DNA of 37,819 bases, from NCBI RefSeq assembly GCF_002727185.1, contig NZ_NIZW01000044.1, forward strand, positions 1 through 37,819, read 5' to 3'. Shown here one piece after another: positions 1 to 8,671 of this stretch. The translations under genes and the position numbers were made by a program. Origin of the DNA: Rhodopirellula bahusiensis (GTDB taxonomy: Bacteria > Planctomycetota > Planctomycetia > Pirellulales > Pirellulaceae). The notes below the pieces were generated by a model. The model had not been told where the DNA came from. It was given only the letters and a program-made list of their open reading frames with translations, and made no database searches. Position 1 is the first letter of the stretch, and the number at the start of each line of letters is the position of its first letter.

Positions 1-14
1 ACCCACTGACTGGC

Positions 15-90
15 GAGCCGTATGCGGGAGAACCGCACGTACGGTTCTGAGGGAGGGGAGTCCGGCTCAACCGGACTTCCCTACCCCTAT
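15..90 (+). ncRNA. Group II intron 3' end (domains V and VI), partial
   Basis: The stretch beginning GAGCCGTATGCGG, with a short GAGAA loop and the complementary CCGCACGTACGGTTC, is the characteristic catalytic domain V hairpin of a bacterial group II intron (about 15-47). It is followed at once by a second hairpin (about 51-87) whose 3' side reads CCCTACCCC with a candidate bulged branch-point A, as in domain VI. The intron should end near base 90 (CTAT), matching the usual AY 3' end. The rest of the intron, including any maturase, lies outside the window. Right of the boundary, 91-221 holds no gene; it contains a small palindrome at 124-145 (GAACAATTG/CAATTGTTC). The exact splice site is inferred. 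Confidence 0.85.
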
Positions 91-221
91 CAGGTTGGCG
101 TCTCGGCGGTGGCACCCGAGTAGAACAATTGTCCTCAATTGTTCCCTCTCGCTGCATCCGAACGCCAAGCAGCGCTCCATCGATTCACGTCCACAAATCC
201 GTCCGCGTGAAGGATCTCAAA

Positions 222-291
222 AACCTGTAGCACGTCGGTCCCCGCCGTGAGTTCATGCTCGTCTCGGCGGGGGACCACCGAGCTACAGGTT
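222..291 (-). terminator. Long hairpin, probable terminator of the PfpI-like gene
   Basis: Bases 222-231 (AACCTGTAGC) pair perfectly with 282-291 (GCTACAGGTT). Inside this, 232-247 pairs imperfectly with 265-281 through a GGTCCCCGCCG core, giving a stem of about 25 bp. Read leftwards, the stem starts 3 bases after the PfpI stop codon and is followed by a short T run (TTTTTGAG), as in an intrinsic terminator. The stem is longer than most terminators, so it may be a repeat element used as one. Confidence 0.6.
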
Positions 292-293
292 CT

Positions 294-875
294 TTACGCG
301 AGCAGGGCGATGAAGTGGCGGCAGAAATCGGGCAGATCGTCGGGGCGGCGGCTGCTGACATGGTGCCCGTCGACGATGACCGAGGCGTCTTCGAAGATCG
401 CACCGGCGTTGACGAGGTCGTCCTTGATACCGGGCGATCCGGTCACACGAACGCCACGGTAGACTCCCGCTGAGATCGGGATCCAACCGCCGTGACAGAT
501 GGCGGCGATGGGTTTCTTGGCCGCATCAAAGTCCCGGACGAGTTGCAACACCTTGGGGTCTCGTCGCAATTTGTCGGGCATGAAACCGCCTGGGACCAGC
601 AATCCGTCGTAGGAATCGGCTTCGCAATCCTCAATGGCCAAGTCGCTCACGCAGGGGTAGCCAAGTTTGCCGTTGTATTTTTCGCCAGCTTCTGGGCCTG
701 CGACAAAAAATTCTGCTCCGGCTTCGATCAGACGGAGTTTTGGGTACCAGAGCTCCAAGTCCTCGTAAATTTCGCCCACAAACGACAGAACTCGTTTGCC
801 AGTGAGCGTCTGCGGCGAAAAAGAATCAACGGAAACCGAGGTCGCGGGTTTGGAAGAGGAAGTTGGATCGGTCAT
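294..875 (-). CDS. DJ-1/PfpI family protein
   Basis: A protein of 193 residues of the class I glutamine amidotransferase-like DJ-1/PfpI superfamily. The nucleophile elbow AAICHGG places the reactive cysteine at about residue 127, and the GEIYEDLELWYP segment supplies the conserved early glutamate (about residue 38). VPGGFMPDKLRRD and the C-terminal VDGHHVSSRRPDDLPDF match PfpI/YhbO-type members, annotated as proteases, deglycases or stress chaperones; the substrate cannot be read from sequence. The ATG at 873-875 is preferred over a GTG three codons upstream. The first 25 residues are Ser/Thr-rich and poorly conserved in type, with no clear signal peptide, so a cytoplasmic location is likely. 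It stands alone, divergent from tatC, with a strong hairpin directly after its stop. Confidence 0.88.
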   Translation of the reverse strand: MTDPTSSSKPATSVSVDSFSPQTLTGKRVLSFVGEIYEDLELWYPKLRLIEAGAEFFVAGPEAGEKYNGKLGYPCVSDLAIEDCEADSYDGLLVPGGFMPDKLRRDPKVLQLVRDFDAAKKPIAAICHGGWIPISAGVYRGVRVTGSPGIKDDLVNAGAIFEDASVIVDGHHVSSRRPDDLPDFCRHFIALLA

Positions 876-972
876 GAATGGCACCGTGCGAGATTGGATT
901 GGTCAGTTAGAATGGTTCCACACTGAATGACTCAACACAATGTACCCTCCCTCCCCTGGTGGATAGAAACCC

Positions 973-2094
973 GTGGAAGCACTGGCGCGACCCAAAGACG
1001 ATTTGTTCGACAATTCGACGATGACGTTCGGGGAGCATCTCGAAGAACTCCGTGGCTCTCTGGTCAAAGCAATCATTTGGTTGTTGATTGGATTGGCGGT
1101 CGGTTTGATGTTCGCCAACCGAGTGGTTCGTTACATCCAGGAACCGTTGAAACAGGCAATCATCGAGTACAACGCCGACCGCGACTTGAAGGAGATGGGA
1201 CTGCCGGACCGCAAGGAAAATCCGCAAGTCAGCCGGTTCTACGAATTTTTGACGGCAAACTCTCTGATTGCGGACGTGGTGTACACGCTGCCGACGGCCA
1301 GCATTCCTGAGCCGAAGAAGGCCACTGCAGCCGCACCTGAACAGGCTGCTGACTCAAGTGAAGAGTCCGAATCAGACGCTGGCGAGGAAGAAGAGGATTT
1401 GTTGGCCGTTCCCGCCAGAATCACGACGGCGGAATTGATGCAATCCATGGGGACGATCCCCAACCCAGATGAATTGGTGCCCACGATCCAGCTTCGTCGC
1501 AGCGAACGCGGACTGAGTTCGTTGAAGATCGAAGAGCCGTTCATGATTTGGGTGAAAGCCGGCTTGATCGTCGGAGCGGTGCTCGCCTCACCGATGATCT
1601 TCTATCACCTTTGGTCGTTTGTCGCGGCTGGTTTGCACAACCACGAACGTCGATACGTGTACGTGTACCTGCCATTCAGCGTCGTGCTGTTTGTTTCGGG
1701 CGTCGTGCTCGCTTTCGGTTTGGTACTGCACTACGTCTTGACGTTCTTGTTGCAGTTCAATGGTTCGATGGACGTCGCGGTGGAGCCTCGGCTGACGTAC
1801 TACGTCAATTTTGTATTGATGTTGCCGTTGGGATTTGGCGTCGCATTCCAATTGCCATTGGTGATGTTGTTTTTGCAACGCATCGATTTGGTTCAAACGG
1901 AAGACTACATCAGTAGTTGGCGAGTCGCGGTGCTGGTGATCTTTGTCATCTCGATGATCGTCACACCAGCCGACGTGACCAGCATGGTGGCTCTCGCGGT
2001 GCCACTGCTATTCCTGTACTTCCTTGGCATCGTCATGTGCGCGTACATGCCACGGGGCAGGGGACTGGGCAGCGAAGCTTACGACCCCGCCTGA
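973..2094 (+). CDS. tatC: Twin-arginine translocase subunit TatC with large periplasmic insertion
   Basis: Core membrane receptor of the Tat pathway, which exports folded proteins carrying twin-arginine signals. The N-terminal MTFGEHLEELRGSL is the TatC hallmark, and hydrophobic segments follow the TatC order, ending in PADVTSMVALAVPLLFLYFLGI. At 373 residues it is about 120 longer than a typical TatC (around 250). The excess lies between the first membrane segment (about residues 33-50) and the second (from about 190, EEPFMIWVKAGL), in what is normally a short first periplasmic loop. It includes an alanine/proline stretch and a strongly acidic run of Ser/Glu/Asp near residues 125-143. The annotated start is GTG with a weak ribosome site; an ATG at 1021 just before the conserved motif is the alternative. 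No tatA or tatB gene is adjacent. Confidence 0.93.
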   Translation: MEALARPKDDLFDNSTMTFGEHLEELRGSLVKAIIWLLIGLAVGLMFANRVVRYIQEPLKQAIIEYNADRDLKEMGLPDRKENPQVSRFYEFLTANSLIADVVYTLPTASIPEPKKATAAAPEQAADSSEESESDAGEEEEDLLAVPARITTAELMQSMGTIPNPDELVPTIQLRRSERGLSSLKIEEPFMIWVKAGLIVGAVLASPMIFYHLWSFVAAGLHNHERRYVYVYLPFSVVLFVSGVVLAFGLVLHYVLTFLLQFNGSMDVAVEPRLTYYVNFVLMLPLGFGVAFQLPLVMLFLQRIDLVQTEDYISSWRVAVLVIFVISMIVTPADVTSMVALAVPLLFLYFLGIVMCAYMPRGRGLGSEAYDPA

Positions 2095-2166
2095 TTGGAT
2101 CGTTATTCTCGGTCGTGGAACATCAACACTTCTCCGCGACCGAGGTCTTTCAAGTTGACTGCCATA

Positions 2167-2275
2167 GTGGAACCGACGACCCATCCTTCGTTGCTGATAG
2201 CAACGCGCGATGGGGCCGCGGAAGCTTGGGGACGGTTTGTCCATTTGTATGGACCTTTGATCTATCGATTGGCTG
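2167..2275 (+). pseudogene. N-terminal remnant of an ECF sigma factor
   Basis: From a possible GTG at 2167 the frame encodes about 35 residues (EPTTHPSLLIATRDG, then AAEAWGRFVHLYGPLIYRLA), the start of region 2 of the ECF sigma factors that planctomycetes carry next to Ser/Thr kinase genes. The rest of region 2 and all of region 4 are missing. The reading frame ends at 2286, and from about 2270 the sequence switches to kinase sequence in another frame. This is best explained by a deletion that joined the beginning of a sigma gene to the middle of its downstream kinase gene. The 35 residues are too few for a functional sigma factor. Confidence 0.7.
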
Positions 2276-4156
2276 CAACGGTTTGAGCGTGAGATGCAGG
2301 CTGTTGCCTCCCTTCAACACCCCAATATTGTGGCGGCGACCGATGCGGGGGACGCCTGTGGTCGGCACTACTTGGTGATGGAGTACCTCGACGGCCTGGA
2401 TCTGGCTGCCGTCGTTCGTCGATTGGGGCCGCTCAGCACCGGCATGGCCACCACCATTATGCGAGAGGTCTGTCAGGCTCTGGCGGCGCTACACGCGGCG
2501 GGTTTGGTTCATCGCGATGTCAAGCCTTCCAACGTGATGTTGACTCGAGATGGTCAAGTTAAATTGCTCGATCTGGGGTTGGTGTTTGATGGTCAAGCAG
2601 CGGCGAATTTGCGAGTCACGACCGTGGGGCATGTTTTGGGGACTTTGGTGTTCGCCGCACCAGAGCAATTGTCCAACCAGTCCACCGTGGATCAAAGGGC
2701 GGATTTGTATGGTGTCGGCGCAACTCTGTTCCAATTGCTCTGTGGTGAATCGGCTCATCAATCCAATCAAGGTGTTGCACCACTGGTGATCGAAAAGACC
2801 ACCCAGCCCGCTCGGTCGCTGAGCAGCGTGGTGCCGAGTGTTCCAGAGGACCTGAATCAAGTTGTCGCGGATCTGTTGCAGCGACAAGCCGCTGATCGCC
2901 CCAGCTCTGCGGCCGAAGTGGCGGATTCACTCGTTCGATTTGCCGACGACCCAGAACTCAGCGACCGAAGGGGGCTGAAACGCCTGATCGCTCAAGCGTT
3001 ACGAAACGATGATCCTGAACCGCCCGCTTGGTCCACAGCAGCAGTGCCTGCACCCGATCCGTCGCGGTCACCCCCACGTCGATTCAATCGAACTTGGATG
3101 TTGGGACTTGGCGGCTGCTTTTTGTGTTTGTTGGCGGCGATCGTGGTGACCATCCAGACTGACCGGGGCACGTTGGTGATCGAAAGCCCACAAGATGATC
3201 TGCAGATCGAAATTGTGCGAGGCGATCAAGCGGTGGAAGAACTCGAAGTGGAAACGGGAGGCAACGCGATCACACTTCGCAGTGGCACCTACAACGTGCA
3301 ACTGAAAGCGAACTCTGACGGGATCACGCTGAGCGACGACTAAGTGACGGTTCGAAGAGGGGAAGAAACGGTCGTCCAAGTTCATCAAAGCACGTCACCG
3401 GTCAATGAGCCGACTGCAGAGGCAGCCTCGACGGCGGGCAGAGGCAAACTATTTCAGGGGCTCCCTTTGTCACACTGGGTGAGACAAATGGAGGTGGAAC
3501 GCGACGTCGATACGTTGGTCGTTGCGATGAACGCAATCGTCGGTTTGGTTGACTCAGAAGATGTGGATGCGGCGCATGCCATTCTGCGTGCGTCCCGTCG
3601 GCTGGGTGGATGGATCGTTGGACCCGTTGAGTTGGACGCGGCTTCTTCGGATGGTTCGCGTGCCGGAAGACGCGAAGGATGAACGCTGGAAGCCGACGCA
3701 AGGCTCTGGTGAATTCTGGGGCACCGCTACACCGGAGTTGCACTCAGCGGTTTAACAAGCAATCGAAATTGCCGAGCAGCGCGTGCAGGACAATTTTGCA
3801 GATCGGACGCTGGAGGACCTGCGGTCGATCCAGTTGCCTGACAGTGCGGATTCATTGTATGAAGCCGAGTCCCCTGACGCCCGTTATATTGCGTTCGTCG
3901 GGGCGGTCCTCGATTCGGACGGCCGACGACAAGGGTTGTTTTGTTATGACCGGATCTTCAGCGACCTACAGCTCTTGATACCCGAAGCACTCAAGACTCG
4001 TCCAGCTTGGTCACCTGATTCAAAGCAGTTGTCGATCAGCCGAAGTTGCTTTTGCAGGACGTTCAGAAATTTGAATGGTCCGACGATGGAAGCGGTGTGG
4101 CCGCCATTGGGAGCGATGGATTGTTGGTCGTCAAGAAAGTCGTCACTGACGGATGA
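2270..4156 (+). pseudogene. Degenerate Ser/Thr protein kinase with membrane anchor and beta-propeller
   Basis: Hanks-type kinase sequence begins abruptly at LQRFEREMQAVASLQHPNI, so the glycine loop and ATP-anchoring lysine of the N-lobe are gone, while HRDVKPSNVM (catalytic loop), LDLG in place of DFG, and APEQ remain. A membrane segment (about 3100-3150) and a TDRGTLVIESPQDDLQIEI region follow, as in planctomycete receptor kinases. Visible lesions: loss of the N-lobe; an in-frame TAA at 3341-3343 inside a conserved stretch that resumes as VTVRRGEETVVQVHQ; a frame change near 3620-3660; an in-frame TAA at 3753-3755; and a frame change near 4035. The tail carries propeller-like repeats (SPDARYIAFVG, PAWSPDSKQLSIS, then FEWSDDGSGVAAIGSDG in another frame) up to TGA at 4154-4156. 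The first 350 codons remain open and could still yield a truncated protein. Confidence 0.85.
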
Positions 4157-4253
4157 TTGGTCGCCGCGGCGTTCCCTTGGCGGTCAGTTCTCGGGTTTCG
4201 AACGACATGGTATTTGTGCAGGTTCGAAGGGCTTGTTCGAAACCGAATGTCTG

Positions 4254-4664
4254 TTAAGAGTCGAGCAAGTCGAAGTCCAGAGTGTCTCCGCCTGACGGCA
4301 CATCCACGGTCAGCTCGGTGCGAGAATTGTATTTTTGAGGAATGTACATCTCGCCCTTCGGAGTTAACTCATCTGGATTGGACGTGTCAAACTTACCCTC
4401 GATCAGTCTGGAGGCACGGACTTCGACGGTCATCGGTCCGGTGGCAGTCTCCATCGCGTACTCACCAGCTTCAATGGCGGCACTGAAGCTGCGCCGCCCA
4501 CCAGACACAGAACGGAATTGTATTCGACCGTTCTCAATTAGCTTGCCATCGAATGTCACAGTGCCGGTGACGGGTTGCAAGTCGAGATCGCTCCCTCCCG
4601 AGCATCCAGCGAAGGTCAGTGACAGTGCAGTGAGTCCAATCGAACAAGCAAAATTCTTATTCAT
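4254..4664 (-). CDS. Small secreted lipoprotein (carboxypeptidase-regulatory-like)
   Basis: A protein of 136 residues starting MNKNFACSIGLTALSLTFAGCSGG, a lipoprotein signal with lipobox FAGC. The mature part (PVTGTVTFDGKLIENGRIQF, then GEYAMETATGPMTVEVRASR) has the beta-sandwich pattern of the small lipoproteins that planctomycetes encode directly after DUF1559 genes. The ATG at 4664 is chosen over one eight codons upstream because it places the signal peptide at the N-terminus. It lies 83 bases downstream of the DUF1559 stop on the same strand, so the two are probably co-transcribed and the product envelope-anchored. Exact function is unknown. Confidence 0.82.
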   Translation of the reverse strand: MNKNFACSIGLTALSLTFAGCSGGSDLDLQPVTGTVTFDGKLIENGRIQFRSVSGGRRSFSAAIEAGEYAMETATGPMTVEVRASRLIEGKFDTSNPDELTPKGEMYIPQKYNSRTELTVDVPSGGDTLDFDLLDS

Positions 4665-4747
4665 CGACGATAGATTCCAATGAATCATGGTATGGATGGA
4701 TGTTGGTGAGCAAGCAAGAGATGTAAGTGTCCGGTGGTGAGCGAGTT

Positions 4748-5740
4748 CTAGAACTCACCAAGGATGTGACCATCGGCGCGATTGCCTAAGTCTCGCCAGA
4801 TTTGACGTTCGATTGAATCGGTGACGAACCGAACTGATCCATCACACATCGCGGTCAAGACACCGCCGGTGTGATTGCTGCGAGCGAAGTTCCAACGACC
4901 TGTGAGACCATCGGCATTTCCGTTCTCGCAAGGTGATTTCGGGAAATTTGTGCTTTTGCAGGAATACACACGATCGGGAACGGATGTGTTTGGGGGCTCT
5001 GCTGAAGAGAAGCCGAAGGATCCGTGAGGAGAACCACCCCAATAGCCTCCCATGCCTCCCCAGCTTCCGCCGCTCGCGCCGCGAATGATCGTCTCGCTGG
5101 CGAGTAGTGTGTTAGACGTTCCATCGAGACAATCTCTGAACTTATAGGTCCTCGTCTCACCGAACATCCCTCCCGGATCCGTTTTTACGATGTTGATTTC
5201 ATCCGGAGTGATCCCTCCTAGGAGATCTTGAGGCAAAGTGCCTCCACCAGCGGAAACACCGTAACTACCTTGGAAACCATTGTCAGATCCACCGCCACCG
5301 CGAGCAGGGCCGGAAGGTTCAGAAGGGCACATGAATGAAGGGACCGCAATTCCAGCGAGCTCCGCGGGCATGCGATGAATCCATTCGGCTTCGTAAACAC
5401 TGTAGATCGTGGCGGCATTCCGATAGTTTTCGGCATAGGCCTGTTGTTCGATGAACGGAAGAATGTTTTGGTACCAGGAATCTCGTTTGTGGGTCACTGA
5501 TAGCCCGGTGTTGAGATGGCCGTAGGGAAAACTCCGAAAGGCATCGTGGTAGTTGTGCATCGAGAGTCCGAGTTGCTTCATGTTGTTCGAGCAACTCATC
5601 CGGCGTGCCGCTTCGCGAGCGGATTGGACAGCTGGAAGCAGCAATCCAACCAACACGCCGATGATTGCGATAACCACCAGCAATTCAACAAGCGTGAATG
5701 CATTCCGTAATTTGCGAGGGTTGCTGCGGTAGTCAGGCAT
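4748..5740 (-). CDS. DUF1559 prepilin-like protein with type II secretion N-terminus
   Basis: A protein of 330 residues with a type IV prepilin-like N-terminus: basic leader MPDYRSNPRKLRNA followed by FTLVELLVVIAIIGVLVG and then LLPAVQSAREAARRMSCSNN, the signature of the large planctomycete DUF1559 (SBP_bac_10/H-X9-DG) family. The C-terminus has the expected HTGGVLTAMCDGSVRFVTD, the H-X9-DG motif. Members are abundant in planctomycetes and thought to be surface pseudopilin-like proteins; their role is not established. The ATG at 5740 is chosen because AAGGATT lies just upstream and the leader length then fits; a longer open frame to 5887 is not needed. The prepilin peptidase-like gene at 20677 is a possible processing enzyme, which is inference. 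Confidence 0.93.
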   Translation of the reverse strand: MPDYRSNPRKLRNAFTLVELLVVIAIIGVLVGLLLPAVQSAREAARRMSCSNNMKQLGLSMHNYHDAFRSFPYGHLNTGLSVTHKRDSWYQNILPFIEQQAYAENYRNAATIYSVYEAEWIHRMPAELAGIAVPSFMCPSEPSGPARGGGGSDNGFQGSYGVSAGGGTLPQDLLGGITPDEINIVKTDPGGMFGETRTYKFRDCLDGTSNTLLASETIIRGASGGSWGGMGGYWGGSPHGSFGFSSAEPPNTSVPDRVYSCKSTNFPKSPCENGNADGLTGRWNFARSNHTGGVLTAMCDGSVRFVTDSIERQIWRDLGNRADGHILGEF

Positions 5741-6206
5741 GAGAATCCTTCGATTGGCTTTGAAGAATGAATGGAAGATTTCAGAGAAACAGATTCCTGT
5801 TTTCAGCGAGCGCATATTCTTCTCGGTGTTTCGACACGGAGTGAATCTTGGCTGCCGATTCCTAATGCCTCTCAACTTGCAATTCAAAAGCCAATTGGGT
5901 CGCTAGCTTCGCACCTGTTCGTTGTTGAAATGGTTAACGGGATTTGGATCCCCGTTGTTGTGGATCGAATGCAGTTGGGTGACTCGCTGGGATGAGCTTT
6001 TTCTGAGCATTTATTAATGCATTTTGAGCGTCTTCGGTTTCCTTGAGGTTGTCATCCGTTGCGGGGGGGCTCAGAAGTGCCCAGGAAGTTAGCAATGCTT
6101 GCACGTTGTCTGTGCATGCCAGTGCGACTGGCTCATTGGCGACAGTTCACTCGAACTCGACGTGCACCGCAGAAGCATGCTGACCTCCCGGATCGAACCA
6201 ACGAAC
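5741..6206. other. Intergenic region without recognisable gene
   Basis: These 466 bases separate the DUF1559 start from the end of the acyl ligase gene. The part next to 5741 must hold the leftward DUF1559 promoter. No convincing ORF, RNA gene or strong hairpin was seen; open frames here lack family resemblance. Confidence 0.5.
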
Positions 6207-7697
6207 TCAAGGATTGGAAGGAGGCGAGCGATCAAAGGATGGGGAGTGAGTAGGAAGTCGCCGACGACAAATGATGTGTCGGCGAGGGGTTCCTTTGGCG
6301 GTGAGTTCACCGGTTTCGATGGACAATGGTTCGGATAACTCGAGTTGCTTCACCGTGGTTCTGGGGGGAAGCGTTTCTGCCAGACATGATTCGATTGCAT
6401 CGTGGCTGGGCTGGGCATTGGTGGTTGCTTGTGACGGGGTGAGTGAGAGCAGTAGCCACAGCTGGCGTTGGTGATGGAGCAGGACCGCTTGTTCGATTCC
6501 CTCAAGCTGTATCAGTTGGCGTTCCATGGTGGCGGGAAAGACTTTGAAGCCGTTGTCCAGCACGATCACGTCGTCGGCGCGACCCAGGATTTGAAATTGG
6601 CCATCGTCATGGATCTCAACCAGGTCTCCGGTGTCGAGCCAGTCGTCCGGCGAGATCTTCTGCTGCGTTGCGACTTCATCATCGAGGTAGCCGAGCATCA
6701 CGCCGGGGCCTCGAACGAAGAGTCTTCCTTCGTCCACTTTGAATTCCCAGCCCGAAACCAAGGGGCCGACTCGATTCGGGAACGCGTTGTCAGGGGACGC
6801 ACTGCAGATCACCGGCGACGTCTCGGTGCAGCCGTAGCCTTGGATGACGCCGATGTTGTTTCGCTGGCATCGCTCGAAGTGCACCGAGGACATCGCGACG
6901 CCGCCACAGCCGAGCAAACGCAACGATCGCAGGTTGGTCTGGCCAGATTCGATTCGGTTCAGGATCTCATCGATCAACACGGGCACGGCGTTGATCAAGG
7001 TTGGCGAGAGAGATTTCGGCAGCGAACGCAACGTGGAACGGCCTCGGCCGAGACTGCATCGGCAACCGGACAGCAACCATGTTCCCATGTCGCTGGTTCG
7101 AGCATATGCGTGAGCGATCGACAGCAACGACAATCGCAGGTCCGACTTCACTTGCGGGACGGCCAGCAGTTTCGCTTTCGCGTTGCTGGTGAGGTTGTGC
7201 TGGGAAAGCATCACACCGCGAGGTTCAGAGGTGGTCCCGCTCGTCCAAAGAACCAACGACGGTGAGTGTAAGTCAATCTCGCGTGAGGATCCTTCCAAGT
7301 TTGTGACTGCATCAGCCAAATCGGTTGATTGAATCGAATCAGCTTGAGCGTCATGGTCCCAGTGCAACGCTTGCGAACGCCGAATCAGGGTTTCTTGTTG
7401 AGTTGCGGGCAAAAATGCATCGATTGGAATTTCAGTGACTCCCGCCGCAATGCAGGCAAGCGCCAACACCACATCGTTGGGATGATTGGTGCATCGATAG
7501 GTCAAACGTTTGAATACGTCTTCCGTCGGAAATTTCGAACGCAGCACGTCCGCGGTTTCGTCGACGCGGCACGCCAACTCACCCCATGTCCAAATGGCAT
7601 CGCCCGTTTGGGCATCAACCAACGCAATGTCGTTTGGGCGATGCGTTGCATGAGACAACAACGCGGACAGCAGGTTTGGCAGCTCAGCGCTCGACAT
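6207..7697 (-). CDS. AMP-dependent synthetase/ligase (acyl-CoA synthetase-like)
   Basis: An adenylate-forming enzyme of 496 residues that should activate a carboxylic acid with ATP before thioester transfer. Motifs are in the correct order: phosphate loop WTSGTTSEPRG (151-161), GYGCTETSP (287-295), DWLDTGDLV (352-360), LGRADDVIVLDNGFKVFP (371-388) and GELTAKGTPRR, whose lysine at about 468 is the position of the catalytic A10 lysine. The N-terminal region is short compared with long-chain acyl-CoA ligases, and the C-terminus is Pro/Ser-rich. The substrate cannot be assigned. The start codon overlaps the last 14 bases of the RNA methyltransferase gene, which implies co-transcription, though no functional link is evident. 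The gene differs from classical siderophore ligases by lacking adjacent carrier domains. Confidence 0.88.
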   Translation of the reverse strand: MSSAELPNLLSALLSHATHRPNDIALVDAQTGDAIWTWGELACRVDETADVLRSKFPTEDVFKRLTYRCTNHPNDVVLALACIAAGVTEIPIDAFLPATQQETLIRRSQALHWDHDAQADSIQSTDLADAVTNLEGSSREIDLHSPSLVLWTSGTTSEPRGVMLSQHNLTSNAKAKLLAVPQVKSDLRLSLLSIAHAYARTSDMGTWLLSGCRCSLGRGRSTLRSLPKSLSPTLINAVPVLIDEILNRIESGQTNLRSLRLLGCGGVAMSSVHFERCQRNNIGVIQGYGCTETSPVICSASPDNAFPNRVGPLVSGWEFKVDEGRLFVRGPGVMLGYLDDEVATQQKISPDDWLDTGDLVEIHDDGQFQILGRADDVIVLDNGFKVFPATMERQLIQLEGIEQAVLLHHQRQLWLLLSLTPSQATTNAQPSHDAIESCLAETLPPRTTVKQLELSEPLSIETGELTAKGTPRRHIICRRRLPTHSPSFDRSPPSNP

Positions 7698-8592
7698 GGT
7701 CGGTTCCGCACGATCGAGTCAACTCGTAGAGGAAGATGGCGGACGCGACACCGACGTTGAGACTGTCGGTGTTGTTTCGCATTGGCAGAGTGCTGCGGTG
7801 GGTGGCGGCTTCTGCGATTTCGGGTGGCACACCGTTGGCTTCATTGCCGACGATCAAAATTCGGCGTTCAGATGTGATTGAATCTGATAAATCGATCAGC
7901 GGGATAGCTGAGTCATCCAATAGGGTGGCGATGGAAGCGAATCCTGCGGACGCCAGGTCACGCAGTTGTTCGGCAGGTTTGTCGAAGTGATAGAAGCGAT
8001 GACGAAACACCGACGCCATGCTGACTCGGATCACTCGTCGTGTCATCGGCGAAATCGTTTGCGGTCCCAGCAATATGTCGCGGACGCCCAATGCCGCGGC
8101 GGAACGAAGCAGACTGCCAACGTTTTCGGGATCGCTCAGTCCCACCAATGCCAAGGCGAGTGATGGTTGGGCTGTATCGCGGAAGGCCTCCATCGGGTGG
8201 ATGGTGGGGCAGACACCGTGCGCCAGCACACCTCGGTGGAAGTCATAGCCTGCCAGTTCTTTGCCGAGCTCTCGATCGATCAAATACACGGGCACTTCCT
8301 CGGGAATCAGCGGCAGGTGCTTCGATTCGCGACCGGTATGGATCAGCACGGATTGAACGCCGAGGTCACTTTGCAACAACCGTCCGACCACCACGCTGCC
8401 TTCTGCGATGAAACCATCGTCAGTTTCACGGTGCCGCAGGTTTCGGTAGGGCGAGAGCCGGGGGTCGTCGAGGTCCCTAATTGTCTCTGGCAATCGTTCG
8501 GGTCCGTTTGTGCGGGTTGTGCTGAATGTGTGCCGATCCGGCGTAACAAACGCGCAAGGTGGATCAACTGATTTGGAGTGATTGTTTGTCAC
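7684..8592 (-). CDS. SpoU/TrmH-family RNA methyltransferase
   Basis: A SPOUT-class, SAM-dependent RNA 2'-O-methyltransferase of 302 residues. The three SpoU motifs are present: GLSDPENVGSLLRSAAALGV (about 151-170, with the catalytic Asn and Arg), ILIVGNEANGVPPEI (245-259) and LPMRNNTDSLNVGVASAIFL (269-288), which together build the trefoil-knot cofactor site. The N-terminal 140 residues contain an L30e-like substrate-binding segment (ETDDGFIAEGSVVVGRLLQSD). The target (23S rRNA or tRNA) cannot be decided. The gene is divergent from the secreted protein at 8672, with a shared promoter region of about 80 bases, and overlaps the acyl ligase downstream. Confidence 0.92.
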   Translation of the reverse strand: MTNNHSKSVDPPCAFVTPDRHTFSTTRTNGPERLPETIRDLDDPRLSPYRNLRHRETDDGFIAEGSVVVGRLLQSDLGVQSVLIHTGRESKHLPLIPEEVPVYLIDRELGKELAGYDFHRGVLAHGVCPTIHPMEAFRDTAQPSLALALVGLSDPENVGSLLRSAAALGVRDILLGPQTISPMTRRVIRVSMASVFRHRFYHFDKPAEQLRDLASAGFASIATLLDDSAIPLIDLSDSITSERRILIVGNEANGVPPEIAEAATHRSTLPMRNNTDSLNVGVASAIFLYELTRSCGTDHVER

Positions 8593-8671
8593 GACCCGAA
8601 GGATGCACGGGAAGGTCGTTGTTTGAACGAGCTTTCATTTTTTGCATGACCCGTCAAGGAAGACGATCGCA

